Counted from the stretch's first letter, positions 1 to 4,745 are shown. The stretch is DNA of 5,102 nt from JBDREA01 sp043820265 (GCA_043820265.1 JBDREA010000143.1:1-5102), one strand, 5' to 3'. A program made the numbers and translations. Notes: generated by a model from the letters alone, not told the origin.

Positions 1-125
1 TCCCCTGTGAGCTTTGACTTGTCCTCTACTATTGAGAACAAAGACACTGGACACGCAGTCTTGCATGCCCCGCATGCGATGCACTTCTCCTTGTTTATTT
101 CGATTTTGGGTGAAATTTTTACCAC
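1..125 (-). CDS. 4Fe-4S ferredoxin-type protein, N-terminal part (cut by left edge)
   Basis: Reading leftward from a GTG at 125, the first 41 codons encode an open frame that leaves the window. It begins VVKISPKIEINKEKC and carries one classic cluster motif, Cys15-x2-Cys18-x2-Cys21-x3-Cys25-Pro, as in bacterial-type [4Fe-4S] ferredoxins; such a cluster transfers electrons. No second cluster is visible yet, so the full protein could be a small one- or two-cluster ferredoxin or the N-terminus of a larger iron-sulfur protein. The start lies 11 nt after the DUF655 stop codon, which suggests the same transcript. There is no ATG in frame, and an ATG at 127 is out of frame and stops after two codons. 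There is no clear ribosome binding site, only an A-rich stretch, so the GTG start is tentative. Many euryarchaea have ksgA at this place. The ferredoxin motif is certain; the specific role is unknown. Confidence 0.8.
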   Translation of the reverse strand, partial: MVKISPKIEINKEKCIACGACKTACPVSLFSIVEDKSKLTG

Positions 126-136
126 ATTTCTTTTTT

Positions 137-700
137 TTAACGGGGTTGATCTCTGAGTAGCTGGACGAATAGATAATACTTGCTTTCTCCTTTGAGTTCA
201 TCAACAATTTTTTCTGCGATAGTCTTTGCAGGATCGGGAATGTTCTTCACTCTCTCATGCATATCTGCAAATGAAAAGAAGGGTTTTATTTTTCTTTCTT
301 CTAGGATTTCGTTTCTGTGCCGCTTGCCGATTTTCGGAAGACTTTCGAGCTTATGGAGCCTAGTCGAGATGATGCCTGCTGTGTTGTAGAAATTGATGAA
401 TCGCTCTTCCTGCTGCTCAACTAATGTTTTAAGTATTATAGGGAGCTCTGACTTTGCGGTTGGAGTGAGCCACTCATATTTTATCCTTCTTTCAATATGG
501 TCTACTTTCTCTCTGTTACCTTCTCCGATGTACACTCTTTCTCCCATGGCGAAGGTCTGATCGGGTTTTGGAGTCACCTCAAGAAGTGAGAAGCGTTTTT
601 CTCCGATAATCTGAGCGAGAGGTTTCCTCTTGTGAGATGGAACATCTGATTTGCCTTTTATCAGAAAATCCAGCACAACTGCGTAGTCATCCTTTTCCAT
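137..700 (-). CDS. DUF655 family putative RNA/DNA-binding protein
   Basis: A 187-residue protein that matches the archaeal DUF655 family by sequence character and by its place after rpl21e and rpoF. The N-terminal half (about residues 5-80) is rich in beta-type segments, including the stretch FAMGERVYIGEGNREKV at 50-66, consistent with an OB/S1-like fold. The middle (about 81-115) is helical. A helix-hairpin-helix motif follows at about 115-131, with the core LPKIGKRHRNEIL at 121-133, a typical non-specific nucleic-acid contact. The C-terminus is charged. The start is ATG 700; no other start codon lies in frame between it and the rpoF stop. The only purine stretch close by is a weak GGACCGGGT just upstream. 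The molecular function of DUF655 is not established; a role in translation or rRNA maturation is inferred from its neighbours (L21e here, KsgA in other archaea). The protein should be cytoplasmic, as no signal or membrane segment is seen. Confidence 0.88.
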   Translation of the reverse strand: MEKDDYAVVLDFLIKGKSDVPSHKRKPLAQIIGEKRFSLLEVTPKPDQTFAMGERVYIGEGNREKVDHIERRIKYEWLTPTAKSELPIILKTLVEQQEERFINFYNTAGIISTRLHKLESLPKIGKRHRNEILEERKIKPFFSFADMHERVKNIPDPAKTIAEKIVDELKGESKYYLFVQLLRDQPR

Positions 701-722
701 TTTACCCGGTCCACTGAATGAG

Positions 723-729
723 AAAAAAA
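723..729 (-). terminator. Oligo-T tract between rpoF and the DUF655 gene, possible partial terminator
   Basis: In the 44-nt spacer after the rpoF stop codon, the minus strand reads GGAGGGG followed by seven T residues. Archaeal RNA polymerase often terminates at short U-tracts without needing a strong hairpin. This tract could therefore lower the level of the distal genes relative to rpl21e and rpoF. The GGAGGGG is about 30 nt from the DUF655 ATG, too far to serve as its ribosome binding site, and no start codon follows it at normal spacing. The functional meaning is inferred. Confidence 0.3.
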
Positions 730-744
730 CCCCTCCTTTGGTGT

Positions 745-1089
745 TTATCTGAATTGATCCACTACATCCAATATTTTACGGATGTCTTCGGGCGAATATT
801 TGAATCTCTCTTTAGCGAATATTGCCCTCACGTCATCTACTGTCTCTGGTAGAAGGTCGGCGAACTTGATCATCTGTTCATCGTTTAATTCCAGTTCAAG
901 CCCCTTTATCTGTTCGATTATTTTTTTGGAATCGATTACACTCAGCTTGGAGAATTGTTGTGAGTGTTCGAGTGCGCGCTTTTGCTCAAAAAACAGCTCA
1001 TCTCCCTCGCTTTTTATCTCTTTTTCACGGGCTACTAAAAGTTGCTTTACCTCCGCTAATGTCGCGGGTTTTGAGTCTATGACATCCAT
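745..1089 (-). CDS. rpoF: DNA-directed RNA polymerase subunit Rpo4 (RpoF)
   Basis: A 114-residue protein homologous to archaeal Rpo4/RpoF, the counterpart of eukaryotic Rpb4. With Rpo7 (RpoE) it forms the stalk of archaeal RNA polymerase, which helps open-complex formation and binds emerging RNA. The N-terminal part (about 1-40, beginning MDVIDSKPATLAEVKQLL) would form the Rpo7 contact. The C-terminal part (about 78-114, from LLPETVDDVRAIFAKERF to ILDVVDQF) is the HRDC-like helical bundle typical of the family. The length is normal. The longest frame begins at a GTG at 1095, inside the rpl21e stop codon. ATG 1089 is preferred because GGTGA at 1100-1096 is 6 nt before it, while that motif would overlap or abut the GTG. 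It directly follows rpl21e, the conserved archaeal arrangement, and translation is probably coupled. Confidence 0.93.
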   Translation of the reverse strand: MDVIDSKPATLAEVKQLLVAREKEIKSEGDELFFEQKRALEHSQQFSKLSVIDSKKIIEQIKGLELELNDEQMIKFADLLPETVDDVRAIFAKERFKYSPEDIRKILDVVDQFR

Positions 1090-1091
1090 TT

Positions 1092-1385
1092 TCACTCACC
1101 AACTCCTGATTTTATTAAATGCACTGGGGATACAAGCAACTTTTTTTGTTTCCCCCCGTCAGATATCTGTATAAGGTAACATTTCCCTTGTTTGCCTACC
1201 ACTTTTCCTGTTCGGCCCCTGAACATTGGATGTGGGATGGCCTGGATCCTCGAGTCAATTGAAATGGAAACTATTTCTCCTTCTTGGAAGTCGGCCAAAA
1301 CTTTGCGAATGCTGATTTTGCCTTTTTCTCTGGGCCCGACTTTAAGATTCCTTGTCTTGCGCCTGTATCCGTGAGATCCTTTCAT
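1092..1385 (-). CDS. rpl21e: 50S ribosomal protein L21e
   Basis: A 97-residue basic protein of the archaeal/eukaryotic eL21 family, a structural component of the large ribosomal subunit. Recognisable signatures are SHGYRRKTRN near residues 4-13 and PHPMFRGRTGKVVGKQG at 51-67, the SH3-like barrel core that contacts rRNA. The length is that of other archaeal L21e proteins (about 95-97). The open frame could start at GTG 1394, adding MNE, but ATG 1385 is better: GGTGA lies 5 nt upstream of it, and family members usually begin M-K/T-x-SHG. The stop codon at 1092-1094 is followed closely by rpoF. It is the first gene of the leftward operon, with a candidate AT-rich promoter box at 1427-1434. Confidence 0.96.
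   Translation of the reverse strand: MKGSHGYRRKTRNLKVGPREKGKISIRKVLADFQEGEIVSISIDSRIQAIPHPMFRGRTGKVVGKQGKCYLIQISDGGKQKKLLVSPVHLIKSGVGE
1096..1100 (-). promoter_or_regulatory. Ribosome binding site of rpoF
   Basis: The minus strand reads GGTGA at 1100-1096, complementary to the 3' end expected for archaeal 16S rRNA. It sits at the end of rpl21e with a 6-nt spacing to ATG 1089. This decides the rpoF start in favour of ATG 1089 over the GTG at 1095. Confidence 0.65.
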
Positions 1386-1390
1386 TTCAT

Positions 1391-1395
1391 TCACC
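1391..1395 (-). promoter_or_regulatory. Ribosome binding site of rpl21e
   Basis: The minus strand reads GGTGA at 1395-1391, five nucleotides before ATG 1385. The alternative GTG start at 1394 lies inside this motif, so the site favours the shorter, 97-residue L21e. Confidence 0.7.
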
Positions 1396-1404
1396 TGAGC
1401 TTAG

Positions 1405-1417
1405 CCTATTAGATAGG
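1405..1417. repeat. 13-bp palindrome in the rpl21e 5' region
   Basis: CCTAT-TAG-ATAGG is a perfect 5-bp inverted repeat with a 3-bp centre. It lies between the candidate TATA box at 1427-1434 and the rpl21e ribosome binding site, around the expected transcription start of the leftward operon. It could be a repressor site overlapping the start, or chance; a palindrome of this size is not rare. Confidence 0.3.
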
Positions 1418-1426
1418 TAATCATCC

Positions 1427-1434
1427 AATAAAAA
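1427..1434 (-). promoter_or_regulatory. Candidate TATA box for the rpl21e-rpoF operon
   Basis: The minus strand reads TTTTTATT, a fair match to the archaeal T/A-rich box. With the usual spacing of about 25 bp, transcription would start near 1405, leaving a short leader of roughly 20 nt that contains the ribosome binding site. An alternative is the ACTATATC element on the minus strand of each copy of the 22-bp repeat (1503-1546), which would give a leader of about 100 nt. Confidence 0.4.
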
Positions 1435-1502
1435 TGAAGCTTGTCTCCTTGATTGATTTGTACGGTTTTTCCCTCCCCAACAAAAACTTGAACAATGTAA
1501 CG

Positions 1503-1547
1503 TCTTTGATACAGATATAGTTTATCTTTGATACAGATATAGTTTAT
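1503..1547. repeat. Perfect tandem 22-bp direct repeat upstream of the por promoter
   Basis: Positions 1503-1524 and 1525-1546 are identical, and the next base (1547) again matches the first base of the unit. Each unit begins TCTTTGATACAG and ends ATATAGTTTA. The 22-bp period is close to two helical turns, so a protein bound to each copy would sit on the same DNA face. The junction forms a small dyad TATC-TTT-GATA at 1523-1533. The second copy ends directly before the BRE/TATA of the por promoter. Possible roles are a duplicated activator or repressor site, a duplicated TATA-like element for the leftward operon, or a recent slippage duplication. The repeat itself is seen directly; its function is inferred. 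Confidence 0.9.
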
Positions 1548-1563
1548 GAAAGGAGTATATAAG
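1548..1563 (+). promoter_or_regulatory. Main candidate promoter (BRE/TATA) of the por operon
   Basis: TATATAAG at 1556-1563 is a good archaeal TATA box, preceded by purine-rich GAAAGGAG at 1548-1555, which fits the TFB recognition element. The expected transcription start is about 25 bp downstream of the box centre, near 1581-1588. That leaves an mRNA leader of about 120 nt before porG, long for an archaeon, holding the leader ORF and the hairpin. The tandem repeat abuts this promoter on the upstream side. Confidence 0.6.
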
Positions 1564-1589
1564 TGGTAAGATAAGACTCATAGATTATT

Positions 1590-1646
1590 ATGCTAATCCC
1601 ATTACTATCGGGGCAAAGATTATTCTTCCACTCGGTTGTTCACTGA
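1590..1646 (+). CDS. Possible 18-residue leader peptide ahead of por
   Basis: ATG 1590 opens a frame of 18 codons, MLIPLLSGQRLFFHSVVH, ending at TGA 1644-1646. It would start only a few nucleotides after the predicted transcription start, so it could be translated as a leaderless message; there is no Shine-Dalgarno motif. Its stop codon falls in the loop of a perfect 7-bp inverted repeat. The layout is reminiscent of a leader-peptide control region, but the peptide has no obvious run of a single regulatory amino acid apart from a few Leu, Phe and Val residues. A short chance ORF is equally possible. Confidence 0.2.
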   Translation: MLIPLLSGQRLFFHSVVH

Positions 1647-1656
1647 TTAAACAACC
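1634..1656 (+). repeat. Perfect 7-bp inverted repeat in the por leader
   Basis: GGTTGTT (1634-1640) and AACAACC (1650-1656) are exact reverse complements around a 9-nt loop. In RNA this makes a modest hairpin; in DNA it is a possible operator with 23-bp overall symmetry. It lies about 50-70 nt downstream of the predicted transcription start and just upstream of the second TATA-like box. No T-tract follows directly, so it is not a classical terminator. Confidence 0.5.
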
Positions 1657-1670
1657 TGCAACATTCGCCC

Positions 1671-1677
1671 TTTTAAA
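1671..1677 (+). promoter_or_regulatory. Second TATA-like box, possible leaderless porG transcript
   Basis: TTTTAAA lies about 30 bp before the porG ATG, so transcription from it would start near 1699-1704, giving an almost leaderless mRNA. This fits the absence of a Shine-Dalgarno motif in front of porG, where the sequence is TTTTTCTCAAAG. The box lacks a good BRE because it is preceded by CGCCC. It is either a second promoter or an AT-rich chance match. Confidence 0.35.
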
Positions 1678-1704
1678 CATGAAATCAAATAGTTTTTCTC
1701 AAAG

Positions 1705-2259
1705 ATGAAGGAGATCAGATTCCACGGGCGCGGAGGCCAGGGAGCGGTCACTGCAGCTACTCTTCTTGCGATCGCGGGATTTCATGATGGAAAATTCACG
1801 CAGGCATTCCCAAAGTTCGGTGTCGAACGCAGGGGTGCGCCGGTTCAGGCATTTACGCGTATTTCAGATTCATTTATCAGAAGAAAAAGCGCTGTCTATG
1901 AACCGGACATCCTGCTTGTATTAGACCCGACACTCACGGAAGTCGTAGATGTGACATCGGGTCTAGCCAAAGACGGGACGATCATCGTAAACAGCAATAA
2001 AAGACCTGAAGACCTGAATCTGGGGGATTTCTCGGTTTATGCGTTGGATGTCACAAAGGAGGCTCTTGAAACCCTCGGACTGGACATCGTGAATACCGGG
2101 ATGCTAGGCGCATTCTCATCAATCACCGGTTTGATCAAAAAAGAAAGCATAATAAAAGCAATCAAAGGGCAAATGGCCCCTCACCTCGTTGAAAAAAACA
2201 TCAGCTTAGTGGAAAAAGTCTACGAACAAACAGAAGCTATCAAGGGAAAAAATGCGTGA
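1705..2259 (+). CDS. porG: Pyruvate:ferredoxin oxidoreductase, gamma subunit
   Basis: A 184-residue gamma subunit of the 2-oxoacid:ferredoxin oxidoreductase family. With the alpha, beta and delta subunits it forms the cytoplasmic enzyme that interconverts pyruvate + CoA and acetyl-CoA + CO2 using ferredoxin. In autotrophic archaea the enzyme can run toward pyruvate. Family marks are the opening MKEIRFHGRGGQGAV with GRGGQG at residues 8-13, and FGVERRGAPVQAFTR at 38-52. The C-terminal half has the typical VNTGMLGAFSSITGLI segment at 129-144. The length is standard. ATG 1705 is the natural start, since the conserved beta strand begins at once; no ribosome binding site precedes it, though a GGAG lies just inside the gene. 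The stop overlaps the porD start by 8 nt. Pyruvate as the substrate is inferred from the four-gene order and subunit sizes; the related valine-type (VOR) enzymes are the main alternative. Confidence 0.93.
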   Translation: MKEIRFHGRGGQGAVTAATLLAIAGFHDGKFTQAFPKFGVERRGAPVQAFTRISDSFIRRKSAVYEPDILLVLDPTLTEVVDVTSGLAKDGTIIVNSNKRPEDLNLGDFSVYALDVTKEALETLGLDIVNTGMLGAFSSITGLIKKESIIKAIKGQMAPHLVEKNISLVEKVYEQTEAIKGKNA

Positions 2260-2554
2260 CATGGCTAAATTTATAAAAAAGATTGGCGACACCGAGGTTA
2301 CGGTGGGCGCTGTACTTCCAAGTGATGGCTCATCCACTAATAACAAAACAGGAAGTTGGCGGGCCCATCGTCCGGTAACAGACCAGGAAAAATGCACGGC
2401 ATGTGGGATTTGTTGGAGTCTCTGCCCTGACGCATGTATAAAAAAGGGGGAAAACGGAAAGTTTTCGGCAGACCTCGACTTCTGCAAGGGATGCGGGATC
2501 TGCGCGACCGAATGTCCGGTAAAAGCCATAACGATGGAAAAGGAGGAAAAATAG
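2252..2554 (+). CDS. porD: Pyruvate:ferredoxin oxidoreductase, delta (2x[4Fe-4S]) subunit
   Basis: A 100-residue ferredoxin-like subunit that passes electrons from the catalytic beta subunit to external ferredoxin. It has two complete cluster motifs: Cys48, 51, 54, 58-Pro, and Cys78, 81, 84, 88-Pro. The family signature NKTGSWRAHRPV is at 31-42. An additional Cys62 in CPDAC follows the first cluster. The start at ATG 2252 (MRDMAKF) overlaps the porG stop in the 8-nt form ATGCGTGA and has AAGGG 5 nt upstream. ATG 2261 would remove three residues and cannot be excluded. Either start leaves an N-terminal extension of roughly 12-15 charged residues before the conserved part (VTVGAVLP). Translation is probably coupled to porG. 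The AGGAGG near the end of this gene serves porA. Confidence 0.93.
   Translation: MRDMAKFIKKIGDTEVTVGAVLPSDGSSTNNKTGSWRAHRPVTDQEKCTACGICWSLCPDACIKKGENGKFSADLDFCKGCGICATECPVKAITMEKEEK
2541..2546 (+). promoter_or_regulatory. Ribosome binding site of porA
   Basis: AGGAGG within the last codons of porD lies 12 nt before ATG 2559 of porA. This is a full match to the expected archaeal anti-Shine-Dalgarno sequence, with a spacing somewhat longer than usual. It supports the assigned porA start. Confidence 0.65.
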
Positions 2555-2558
2555 TATT

Positions 2559-3737
2559 ATGGTCAAGATAATCGAGGAGACATCACATGCAGTCGCAGAA
2601 GCCGTGAAGGCGGTGAATCCCGGAGTCATCGCAGCCTATCCTATCACGCCCCAGACCCATATAGTCGAAAGAATTTCTGATTGGGTGGCAAATGGAGAGT
2701 TGCCCTCCTCGGAGTACATCAGAGTGGAAAGCGAGTTTAGCGCAATCTCGGCCTGCCTTGGCGCATCAGCAACAGGAGTCCGAACGTACACTTCCTCTTC
2801 GAGCCAAGGACTTGCGTTGATGCATGAGGTTCTTTTCATTGTTTCAGGGATGAGGCTGCCTGTTGGCATGACTTGCGTCAACCGGTCCCTGTCTGCCCCC
2901 ATCAACATATGGAACGACCACAGCGACTCGATGGCCGAACGGGACTCCTGCTGGCTTCAATTCCACACCGAAACCGCTCAAGAAAGCTACGATCTAACAT
3001 TGATGCAATATAAGATCTCGGAAAACCACGACGTAATGCTTCCGAGCATGGTTTGTCTGGACGGGTTTACGTTAAGCCACGTATACGAGCCCGTAAGCCT
3101 ACCCACACAAGAGGAAGTTGACAAATTCCTCCCACTATATAAACCATTCCACGCAGTGCTTGACCCGGATGACCCGCTCACACTGGGACCGATTGCATTT
3201 CCTGAGCATTTCATGGAGTTTAGAAAAACCCAGGAGGATGCAATAAACGGTTCTCTGAAGGTTATCGAGGACGTATTTAAGGAATACACGAAAACATTTC
3301 CCGTAGAAATCGAGAATTCCAGGCCAAACGAGTACTGGCACTTCGAGAAATATCTGATGGAAGACGCAGAAATCGCCTTAGTCGCGATGGGTTCGATGTG
3401 CGGAACAATCAAGTGCGTAGTAGATAAACTCAGAGAAAAAGGAGAGAAAGTCGGTCTTTTGAAGCTTATAACTTATCGGCCTTTCCCGAAGGAAGAATTA
3501 AAAAAGGCGTTGAAAAACGTTGGTAAAATCGCTGTTTTAGAAAAAGCATTCTCTGCGGGGTCAGGAGGGATACTCTACCACGAATTAGGAATGCTATTTT
3601 ACGAAGATGACGAGAGACCCAAGCTCAGAAACTTCATAGTGGGATTAGGTGGAAGAGATGTTTTACTTAACCATATCGAAAAGATTTATGAATTAACCAA
3701 TCAAGACAAAGGCCAAAAGGAGGAGTGGGTGTTTTAA
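2559..3737 (+). CDS. porA: Pyruvate:ferredoxin oxidoreductase, alpha subunit
   Basis: A 392-residue alpha subunit, which together with the beta subunit builds the active site for pyruvate and thiamine diphosphate. The family motif YPITPQT is at 27-33, where the threonine helps bind the 2-oxoacid. VESEFSA at 57-63 contains the acidic residues of the TPP-activating region. TSSSSQGLALMHE at 78-90 and NRSLSAP at 108-114 follow, the latter with the arginine expected to bind the pyruvate carboxylate, and then DHSDSMAERDS at 120-130. The C-terminal third (from about 265, EDAEIALVAMGSMCG) is the transketolase C-terminal-like domain. The length fits archaeal PorA. ATG 2559 has AGGAGG upstream and begins with the conserved core, 4 nt after the porD stop. 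No key residue is missing. VOR-type alpha subunits are similar, so pyruvate specificity is likely rather than proven. Confidence 0.95.
   Translation: MVKIIEETSHAVAEAVKAVNPGVIAAYPITPQTHIVERISDWVANGELPSSEYIRVESEFSAISACLGASATGVRTYTSSSSQGLALMHEVLFIVSGMRLPVGMTCVNRSLSAPINIWNDHSDSMAERDSCWLQFHTETAQESYDLTLMQYKISENHDVMLPSMVCLDGFTLSHVYEPVSLPTQEEVDKFLPLYKPFHAVLDPDDPLTLGPIAFPEHFMEFRKTQEDAINGSLKVIEDVFKEYTKTFPVEIENSRPNEYWHFEKYLMEDAEIALVAMGSMCGTIKCVVDKLREKGEKVGLLKLITYRPFPKEELKKALKNVGKIAVLEKAFSAGSGGILYHELGMLFYEDDERPKLRNFIVGLGGRDVLLNHIEKIYELTNQDKGQKEEWVF
3718..3723 (+). promoter_or_regulatory. Ribosome binding site at the porA/porB junction
   Basis: AGGAGG at the end of porA is 16 nt before ATG 3740 and only one nucleotide before a GTG at 3725 in the same frame. 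The GTG is too close to be used with this site. ATG 3740 is therefore preferred, perhaps aided by translational coupling to the porA stop at 3735-3737. Confidence 0.55.
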
Positions 3738-3739
3738 CG

Positions 3740-4654
3740 ATGACTATCGCAGGACTACCAGAAGAGGAGCTTTTTGCGTCAGGTCACAGAGCGTGCGCGG
3801 GATGCGGGGCGGCACTTGCCCTAAGGATCATAACAAAGGCTGCCGGAAAAAACTCGGTTATCTGCGAATCAACAGGATGCATGGAGGTTGTCTCAACACC
3901 GTACCCTGAAACGTCTTGGCGTATCCCATGGATACACGGAGCATTCGAAAACAACTCATCAATTGCATCAGGGGTGGAGGCAGCACTCAAAGTCCTAAAA
4001 AAAGATGACGTCAAAGTCATTGCGCTCGGTGGGGACGGAGCCAGCTATGACATAGGGATAAGAGGGACGTCAGGGGCTTTTGAGCGCGGACACAACTTTA
4101 CGTACATATGCTACGACAACGAAGCATACATGAACACGGGCATCCAGCGAAGCGGAGCTACTCCATTTGCAGCCTCAACAACCACATCCCCCGCAGGAAA
4201 GGCAATTCTTGGAAAAACAGAGAGAAAAAAGGATTTACTCCATATCCTGGTCGCTCACGGTTCACCCTATGCCGCAAGTTGTTCTGTTGGATATCCACAA
4301 GACGCATACAAAAAAATAAAAAAGGCGATTGAAACACGAGGCCCCACATTCATAAACATCTACGCCCCATGTGTTCCGGGTTGGAGATACGACCCAAGCC
4401 AAAGCATCACATTGGCAAAACTCGGGGTCCAGACCGGTGCAACACCGATATATGAAGTAATCGAAGGCAAACACAAAGTGACCATGCCCCGTGACCCACA
4501 ATCATTAAAACCCATAGAAGATTATCTGAAACTCCAGGGACGATTCAGGCATTTGTTCAAACCAGAACCTAAAAAAGAGCAAATCGAATCCATCCAAAAA
4601 GACGTAAAAGACAGTCTGCAAAGACTGATTGAACTCGAAGAAAAGGGTTTTTGA
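3740..4654 (+). CDS. porB: Pyruvate:ferredoxin oxidoreductase, beta (TPP-binding) subunit
   Basis: A 304-residue beta subunit that carries the thiamine diphosphate and one [4Fe-4S] cluster. The cluster ligands are visible as Cys19 and Cys22 (HRACAGCG), Cys47 (ESTGCMEV) and Cys211 (YAPCVPGW). The TPP/Mg binding motif runs from GGDGASYDIGIRG at 98-109 to YDNEAYMNTGIQRSGATP at 125-142. TPYPETSWRIPWIHGAFEN at 53-71 is typical of pyruvate-type beta subunits. The C-terminal 35 residues are a charged helix rich in Lys, Glu and Gln. A GTG at 3725 would add five residues, but ATG 3740 fits the family and the upstream AGGAGG better. The gene begins 2 nt after the porA stop and ends the operon, followed by oligo-T tracts. 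The extra porE and porF genes found after porB in some methanogens are absent here. Confidence 0.95.
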   Translation: MTIAGLPEEELFASGHRACAGCGAALALRIITKAAGKNSVICESTGCMEVVSTPYPETSWRIPWIHGAFENNSSIASGVEAALKVLKKDDVKVIALGGDGASYDIGIRGTSGAFERGHNFTYICYDNEAYMNTGIQRSGATPFAASTTTSPAGKAILGKTERKKDLLHILVAHGSPYAASCSVGYPQDAYKKIKKAIETRGPTFINIYAPCVPGWRYDPSQSITLAKLGVQTGATPIYEVIEGKHKVTMPRDPQSLKPIEDYLKLQGRFRHLFKPEPKKEQIESIQKDVKDSLQRLIELEEKGF

Positions 4655-4659
4655 TTTTT
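4648..4659 (+). terminator. Oligo-T terminator at the end of the por operon
   Basis: Two runs of five T, separated by GA, lie at and just after the porB stop codon (TGA 4652-4654), preceded by GGG. U-tracts of this size are the usual archaeal termination signal. No strong hairpin precedes them. Some transcription may still read through into ftsZ, only 105 nt downstream on the same strand. Confidence 0.45.
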
Positions 4660-4673
4660 AAATGCGCATCGTG

Positions 4674-4683
4674 TAATATAAAA
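4674..4683 (+). promoter_or_regulatory. Candidate promoter of ftsZ
   Basis: TAATATAAAA is a good TATA-like box. Transcription would start near 4704-4708, leaving a leader of about 50 nt that includes the ftsZ ribosome binding site. Two other AT-rich boxes exist: TTTTTAAAT at 4655-4663, and TTTATACAA at 4728-4735. The last would place the start after the ribosome binding site, so it is less likely. Confidence 0.45.
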
Positions 4684-4686
4684 CCG

Positions 4687-4721
4687 CGAATTTTCATCTG
4701 CGACCCTTGTTGAACAATTCG
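4687..4721. repeat. Nested inverted repeats upstream of ftsZ
   Basis: CGAATT (4687-4692) and AATTCG (4716-4721) are exact reverse complements 23 nt apart. The palindrome TTGTT-G-AACAA (4707-4717) overlaps the second arm by two bases. The two structures are mutually exclusive in RNA. They surround the predicted ftsZ transcription start. They may be an operator, or chance in AT-rich sequence. Confidence 0.3.
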
Positions 4722-4745
4722 TTTTCATTTATACAAAAAAGAAGG

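Larger units (their letters stand above)
1396..1704. other. Divergent intergenic region between the rpl21e and por operons
   Basis: About 310 bp with no conserved gene. It separates the leftward ribosomal/RNAP operon from the rightward por operon and contains the promoter-like boxes, the tandem repeat, the leader ORF and the inverted repeats listed separately. The base composition is clearly more AT-rich than in the flanking genes, as expected for archaeal promoters. Between about 1440 and 1500 I see nothing recognisable apart from a C/T-rich stretch and the word TTGAACAAT at 1488-1496, which recurs at 4710-4718. Confidence 0.8.

Noticed and set aside
180..389. Open frame on the plus strand inside the DUF655 gene
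   Set aside because: It is the reverse-strand shadow of a conserved gene; it is Ser/Phe-rich, has no family features and no ribosome binding site.
782..1174. 130-codon plus-strand frame antisense to rpoF and part of rpl21e
   Set aside because: Both opposite genes are clearly conserved, and this frame's Ser/Cys-rich composition is typical of an antisense shadow.
1503..1547. Tandem repeat considered as a CRISPR remnant
   Set aside because: There are only two units with no spacer between them, and no cas genes nearby.
1634..1656. Inverted repeat considered as an intrinsic terminator
   Set aside because: The stem is short and not GC-rich, and no T-tract follows within the usual few bases; it is kept only as a possible operator or leader hairpin.
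2432..2440. Extra cysteine (Cys62) in PorD after the first cluster motif as a possible third-cluster ligand
   Set aside because: A CPDxC arrangement after the first cluster is common in PorD-type subunits, and no further matching cysteines are present.
2206..2908. Several minus-strand frames across porG, porD and porA
   Set aside because: They mirror the well-conserved por genes, mutually overlap, and show no recognisable protein features.
4108..4332. 74-codon plus-strand frame inside porB
   Set aside because: It is out of frame with the conserved TPP-binding region of porB, and its Lys/Arg/Cys-rich composition lacks any motif.
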